From the NCBI RefSeq assembly GCF_006385575.1, contig NZ_CP041040.1, positions 2,418,001 through 2,482,000 on the forward strand: 64,000 nt of DNA, given 5' to 3'. The DNA comes from Microbacterium foliorum (GTDB taxonomy: Bacteria > Actinomycetota > Actinomycetes > Actinomycetales > Microbacteriaceae). The position numbers and the translations under genes are program-made. Shown here in pieces: positions 61,428-64,000 of this stretch (within the stretch, counting starts at the first letter, position 1; every line of letters starts with the position of its first letter). Below the pieces are notes generated by a model that was given only the letters and a program-made list of their open reading frames with translations, ran no database searches and was not told the DNA's origin.

Positions 61428-61457
61428 ATTGTAAGCGCATACATTTTGCGAGCGCAA
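61428..61457 (-). promoter_or_regulatory. Promoter of the beta-glucoside operon
   Basis: TTGCGC (61452-61457) and TACAAT (61428-61433) are separated by 18 bases on the minus strand. The operator overlaps the -10 and spacer, so a bound repressor would block RNA polymerase. Confidence 0.7.
61430..61443. promoter_or_regulatory. LacI-type operator of the beta-glucoside operon
   Basis: TGTAAGCGCATACA is a 14-base palindrome with one mismatch and the central GC typical of LacI-family sites. A second imperfect palindrome (TTGCGAGCGCAA, 61446-61457) covers the -35. Confidence 0.75.
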
Positions 61458-61528
61458 CCCCTTGACCACGGCGCGGGGGTCACCTCACCCCCACCGCGAC
61501 AGGGATGGGAGCGGTGCCAGATCGGTCG

Positions 61529-62635
61529 CTATTCCGGGCGCTGCGAGCTCTCGCGGACGAGGATCTGCAGCGGCAGGCGCACCGTCATCGGATCGGCCTC
61601 CGGCTGCTCGAGACGGCGCGCGAGCAGCTGCACGGCGGCGCGGCCGAGGTCGATCATCGGCTGGCGCACCGTGGTCAGGGTCGGCCGCGAGAGCGCGGCG
61701 GCCTCGATGCCGTCGAATCCGGTGACCCGCACATCATCGGGCACGCGGATGCCGGCCGAGCGGAACGCGTCGATCGCCCCGAGAGCCATCTGGTCGTTCG
61801 CCGCGACCAGCGCGGCCGGCGCGCCGCGGGCGATCAGCTCCTCGGCGGCGCGGTGTCCCGATGCGCGCGTGAAGTCACCGCGCAGCACCGTCACGTCATC
61901 CGCCGCGATGCCCGCCTCGGCCATCGCGGCGGCGAAACCCTCCCAGCGCTGCGCACCGTCGGGCGAGTCCTCCGGACCGGCGAGGAACGCCAGTCGACCG
62001 GGGTCGGCCTGCGCGAGCACCAGGCGCGTGAGCTCTGACATCGCCTCGGCGTTGCTGACAGTCACGTGGTCGTAGCTGTCGCCCCGAGCCGGGCCCGAGA
62101 GCACGACCACGGGGATCCGCTGGGCGAGACGAGCGAGCACGTCGTCCGGCACGCTCTGCGCCAGCACCATCAGTCCGTCGACCCGACCGGCGATGTCGCG
62201 CACGGTCTCGCGAGCGGGGTCACCCCGCCCGACGCCGATCATGAGCACGAATCCCTGCTTCCATGCCTCCAGCTCGGCGCCGCGCAGCACCTCGTCGAGG
62301 AAGAGCATGGTCGGATGCGGCATCCCCACGTCGGCAGGCGCCTGCTCGACCGTGAACGGCGGCACCTCGACCCGATCCTCGGCGAGCACATCGAGCACGG
62401 GAGCGTCCTCAGAGGCGTCGAAACCCGGGAAGTACAGCCCCAGCACGCCGGTACGGCGTTCGGCCAGGCCGCGCGCACTGCCGCTGGGCACGTAGCCGAG
62501 GGCTGCGACCGCGTCGAGCACGCGTTCGCGCGTCACAGGGCGCACCGCATCCGGCTGCCGCAGCACACGCGAGACCGTCGCGATCGACACTCCCGCGCGC
62601 TCTGCGACGTCGTAGACGGTCGCCTTCTTGGTCAC
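61529..62635 (-). CDS. LacI-family regulator of the beta-glucoside operon
   Basis: Repressor of 368 residues. The helix-turn-helix is VYDVAERAGVSIATVSRVLRQ at residues 6-26 and the hinge is YVPSGSARGLAERRT. The effector domain contains VDGLMVLAQSVP, VVLSGPARGDS, AALVAANDQMALGAI and VTGFDGIEAAALSRP. The GTG at 62635 has AGGAGG seven bases before it. Upstream in-frame codons to 62890 are an artefact. It is transcribed in the same direction as the importer, downstream of rsmI, and the palindrome at 61430-61443 is its likely target. Confidence 0.93.
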   Translation of the reverse strand: MTKKATVYDVAERAGVSIATVSRVLRQPDAVRPVTRERVLDAVAALGYVPSGSARGLAERRTGVLGLYFPGFDASEDAPVLDVLAEDRVEVPPFTVEQAPADVGMPHPTMLFLDEVLRGAELEAWKQGFVLMIGVGRGDPARETVRDIAGRVDGLMVLAQSVPDDVLARLAQRIPVVVLSGPARGDSYDHVTVSNAEAMSELTRLVLAQADPGRLAFLAGPEDSPDGAQRWEGFAAAMAEAGIAADDVTVLRGDFTRASGHRAAEELIARGAPAALVAANDQMALGAIDAFRSAGIRVPDDVRVTGFDGIEAAALSRPTLTTVRQPMIDLGRAAVQLLARRLEQPEADPMTVRLPLQILVRESSQRPE

Positions 62636-62723
62636 GCTCGGTCCTCCTCGGGTCGCGTGTGCACCAGGGTACCCGGGAAGCGAGGCACCGCCTGCGCGCT
62701 CCACCAGGCCAAGTGCGCCTGCG

Positions 62724-62769
62724 AAGTCCGAATGCCGCGGATCCGGACTTGTGAAGCACAATCGGACTT
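62724..62769. repeat. Three copies of AAGTCCG upstream of the LacI gene
   Basis: AAGTCCG at 62724-62730 and its complement CGGACTT at 62744-62750 and 62763-62769. The first two form a 7-base-pair hairpin; the last two are direct repeats 19 bases apart. They may terminate the upstream methyltransferase gene or bind a regulator. Confidence 0.45.
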
Positions 62770-62795
62770 GCGAGGCGCTCGGCTTCGAGTCGAGT

Positions 62796-63413
62796 TCAGT
62801 GAACGGCGACCAGCGAGCCGTGGGGCCGGGCGCTGATCTCGCCCTGCTCCCGGCCGCGGGTCTCACTCGACACGATCGTGAAGCCTGCATCGACGAGAAG
62901 CTCGGCGAGCGCGTCGGCAGACCAGAAGAATGCCGGAGCGACGGCGTGAGAGAACGGCTCGCCCGGCTCGCCGTCGAAGTAGCCGATGAGGATGCTGCCG
63001 CCGTGAGCGAGCACGCGACCGAACTCGACGAAGATCTCGGGCAGGTCGGCCGGCGGCGTGTGGATCAGCGAGTACCAGGCGAGGATGCCGCCGACGGAAT
63101 CACTGTCGAACGGCAGCTCACGGAACGAGCCGACCTCGAAGGCGATGCCGGGATGCCGGGACTTCGCGGTCGCGATGAACTTCACCGACAGGTCGATCCC
63201 CCGGGCCTCGCGCCCGTCCTCGCTGAGGAACTCGGTCCAGTGGCCGGGCCCGCAGCCGGCATCCAGCAGCCGCCCCGGGGTCGCATCTCGCCAGGCGGCG
63301 ATGACCGCCGCATCCCGGGCGTCCATCTGCTCGATCGAGCCGGCCAGCTCGACATACTCCGCCGCCCGCGCATCGTAGGCGGAGCCGATGGCGGCGTCAG
63401 TGCCCTGCACCAT
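62796..63413 (-). CDS. Class I SAM-dependent methyltransferase
   Basis: Methyltransferase of 205 residues. Motif I is RLLDAGCGPGHWTEFLSE near residue 47, the ribose-binding acid is in ARGIDLSVKF, and ILAWYSLIHTPPADLPEIF near 110 is motif IV. FGRVLAHGGSILIGYFDGE follows. It is small and lacks a substrate domain, so the target is not predictable. The ATG at 63413 overlaps the rsmI stop, which implies cotranscription with that rRNA methylase. Confidence 0.88.
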   Translation of the reverse strand: MVQGTDAAIGSAYDARAAEYVELAGSIEQMDARDAAVIAAWRDATPGRLLDAGCGPGHWTEFLSEDGREARGIDLSVKFIATAKSRHPGIAFEVGSFRELPFDSDSVGGILAWYSLIHTPPADLPEIFVEFGRVLAHGGSILIGYFDGEPGEPFSHAVAPAFFWSADALAELLVDAGFTIVSSETRGREQGEISARPHGSLVAVH

Positions 63414-64000
63414 CAGCTGCGAGCGGCGAGCGCTGCCTGATACAGGTCGCGCGACGACAGGCCCGTGGCCGCGGCGACCTCGGCGCAGGCCTCCTTCAGG
63501 CGCACACCGGATGCCACGAGACTCTGCACCTGCGCGAGTGCGTCTTCCGCAGATGCCTCACGATGCGGCGCGCCCTCGACCACGACGACGATCTCGCCCT
63601 TGACGCCTGCCGTGGCCCACTCGACGAGCTCGGCGGAGGTGCCCCGACGCACCTCCTCGTAGAACTTGGTCAGCTCGCGGCATACGGCGATGCGGCGGTC
63701 GTCGCCGAACGCGGCGCCCATGTCGGCGAGCGAGGACGCCAGCCGGGCCGGGGACTCGAAGAAGACCATGGTGCGAGGCTCGGCGGCGAGTGCCCTCAGC
63801 GTCGACCGCCGCTCCCCCGGCTTGCGCGGCAGGAACCCCTCGAACGTGAAGCGATCGGTCGGCAGGCCCGAGATCGAGAGGGCCATCAGCACGGCACTGG
63901 GCCCGGGGATGGCCGTCACGGTCACGCCCTGCGCGACGGCTTCGGCGACGAGACCGTAGCCCGGATCGCTGATCGCCGGCATCCCCGCGTCGCTCACGAC
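63413..64000 (-). CDS. rsmI: 16S rRNA (cytidine-1402-2'-O)-methyltransferase, 5' end cut off by window
   Basis: Methylates C1402 at the ribosomal decoding centre. Only the last 195 or so codons are in the window; the N-terminus lies beyond position 64000. The conserved [13 protein letters not shown] is at the edge, followed by [48 protein letters not shown] and [15 protein letters not shown]. An apparent GTG start at 63997 is not the true start because this motif normally sits about 80 residues into the protein. A small helical C-terminal domain ([24 protein letters not shown]) is present. Confidence 0.94.
   Translation of the reverse strand, partial: VVSDAGMPAISDPGYGLVAEAVAQGVTVTAIPGPSAVLMALSISGLPTDRFTFEGFLPRKPGERRSTLRALAAEPRTMVFFESPARLASSLADMGAAFGDDRRIAVCRELTKFYEEVRRGTSAELVEWATAGVKGEIVVVVEGAPHREASAEDALAQVQSLVASGVRLKEACAEVAAATGLSSRDLYQAALAARS

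Larger units (their letters stand above)
61351..61528. other. Promoter region and leader of the beta-glucoside operon
   Basis: This 178-base gap holds the promoter and operator described separately, and a GC-rich leader of about 70 bases (61351-61420) with strings of G and C that can fold strongly. No riboswitch is recognised. Confidence 0.5.

Overview
This 64 kb window is a high-GC actinobacterial chromosome segment. Gene content, SdhCDAB order, DUF222/HNH and leaderless starts point to Microbacteriaceae, most likely Microbacterium (inferred from content, not from a database search). I see no rRNA, CRISPR array, prophage or insertion sequence. There is one tRNA gene, and no gene-free stretch exceeds about 220 bases. 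Both ends cut through a gene.

Layout. 1-5126: BMP-type nucleoside ABC importer (two permeases, ATPase, lipoprotein) on the minus strand. 5274-6389: mannose-1-phosphate guanylyltransferase, divergent from sdhCDAB (6569-10062). 10139-17317: housekeeping genes (YihY-like protein, exonuclease III, trpS, pth, L25, gnd), a proline-rich membrane protein and a 41-residue membrane protein. 17377-21987: a MacB-like ABC pair divergent from a response regulator/histidine kinase pair. 22104-25050: a redox module made of an RnfD/NqrB-like membrane flavoreductase, an ApbE flavin transferase and an FMN-binding lipoprotein. 25137-27683: prs, glmU and tRNA-Gln, with glmU starting one base after the tRNA. 27755-37311: MarR regulator, pseudouridine synthase, methionine importer MetQNI, Na+/H+ antiporter, ABC-F protein, a kinase-like protein and a hydrolase. 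37415-41233: DUF222/HNH protein, two exported proteins of unknown role, and a spermidine-synthase-like protein. 41303-46526: multiple-monosaccharide importer (ChvE/GguA/GguB type) and its LacI regulator. 46627-53283: ispE, aldo/keto reductase, rsmA, an MFS exporter, tatD and metG. 53322-54863: membrane-anchored molybdopterin oxidoreductase. 54907-62635: an Opp-type ABC importer with a GH1 beta-glucosidase and a LacI regulator. 62796-64000: a methyltransferase and the 3' part of rsmI.

How they work together. Two sugar-uptake units each have a LacI regulator, and a matching palindrome lies at each promoter. In the ATPase-downstream importers (BMP and MetQ) strong hairpins sit between the lipoprotein gene and the ATPase gene, which would keep the binding protein in excess. 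At least thirteen genes have a TAnnnT-like -10 hexamer 6-7 bases before the start codon and no ribosome binding site, so leaderless mRNAs appear common.

Most interesting signals: (1) glmU begins one base after the 3' end of tRNA-Gln, which has no encoded CCA, so tRNA 3' processing would itself create a near-leaderless glmU mRNA; (2) the DUF222/HNH gene, and more weakly exonuclease III, carry a DNA-damage promoter signature (TGTCGGTG or TGTCGGCG, 8 bases, then a -10); (3) the flavin-based electron-transfer module. Nothing here is proved to be a new system; these are candidates.
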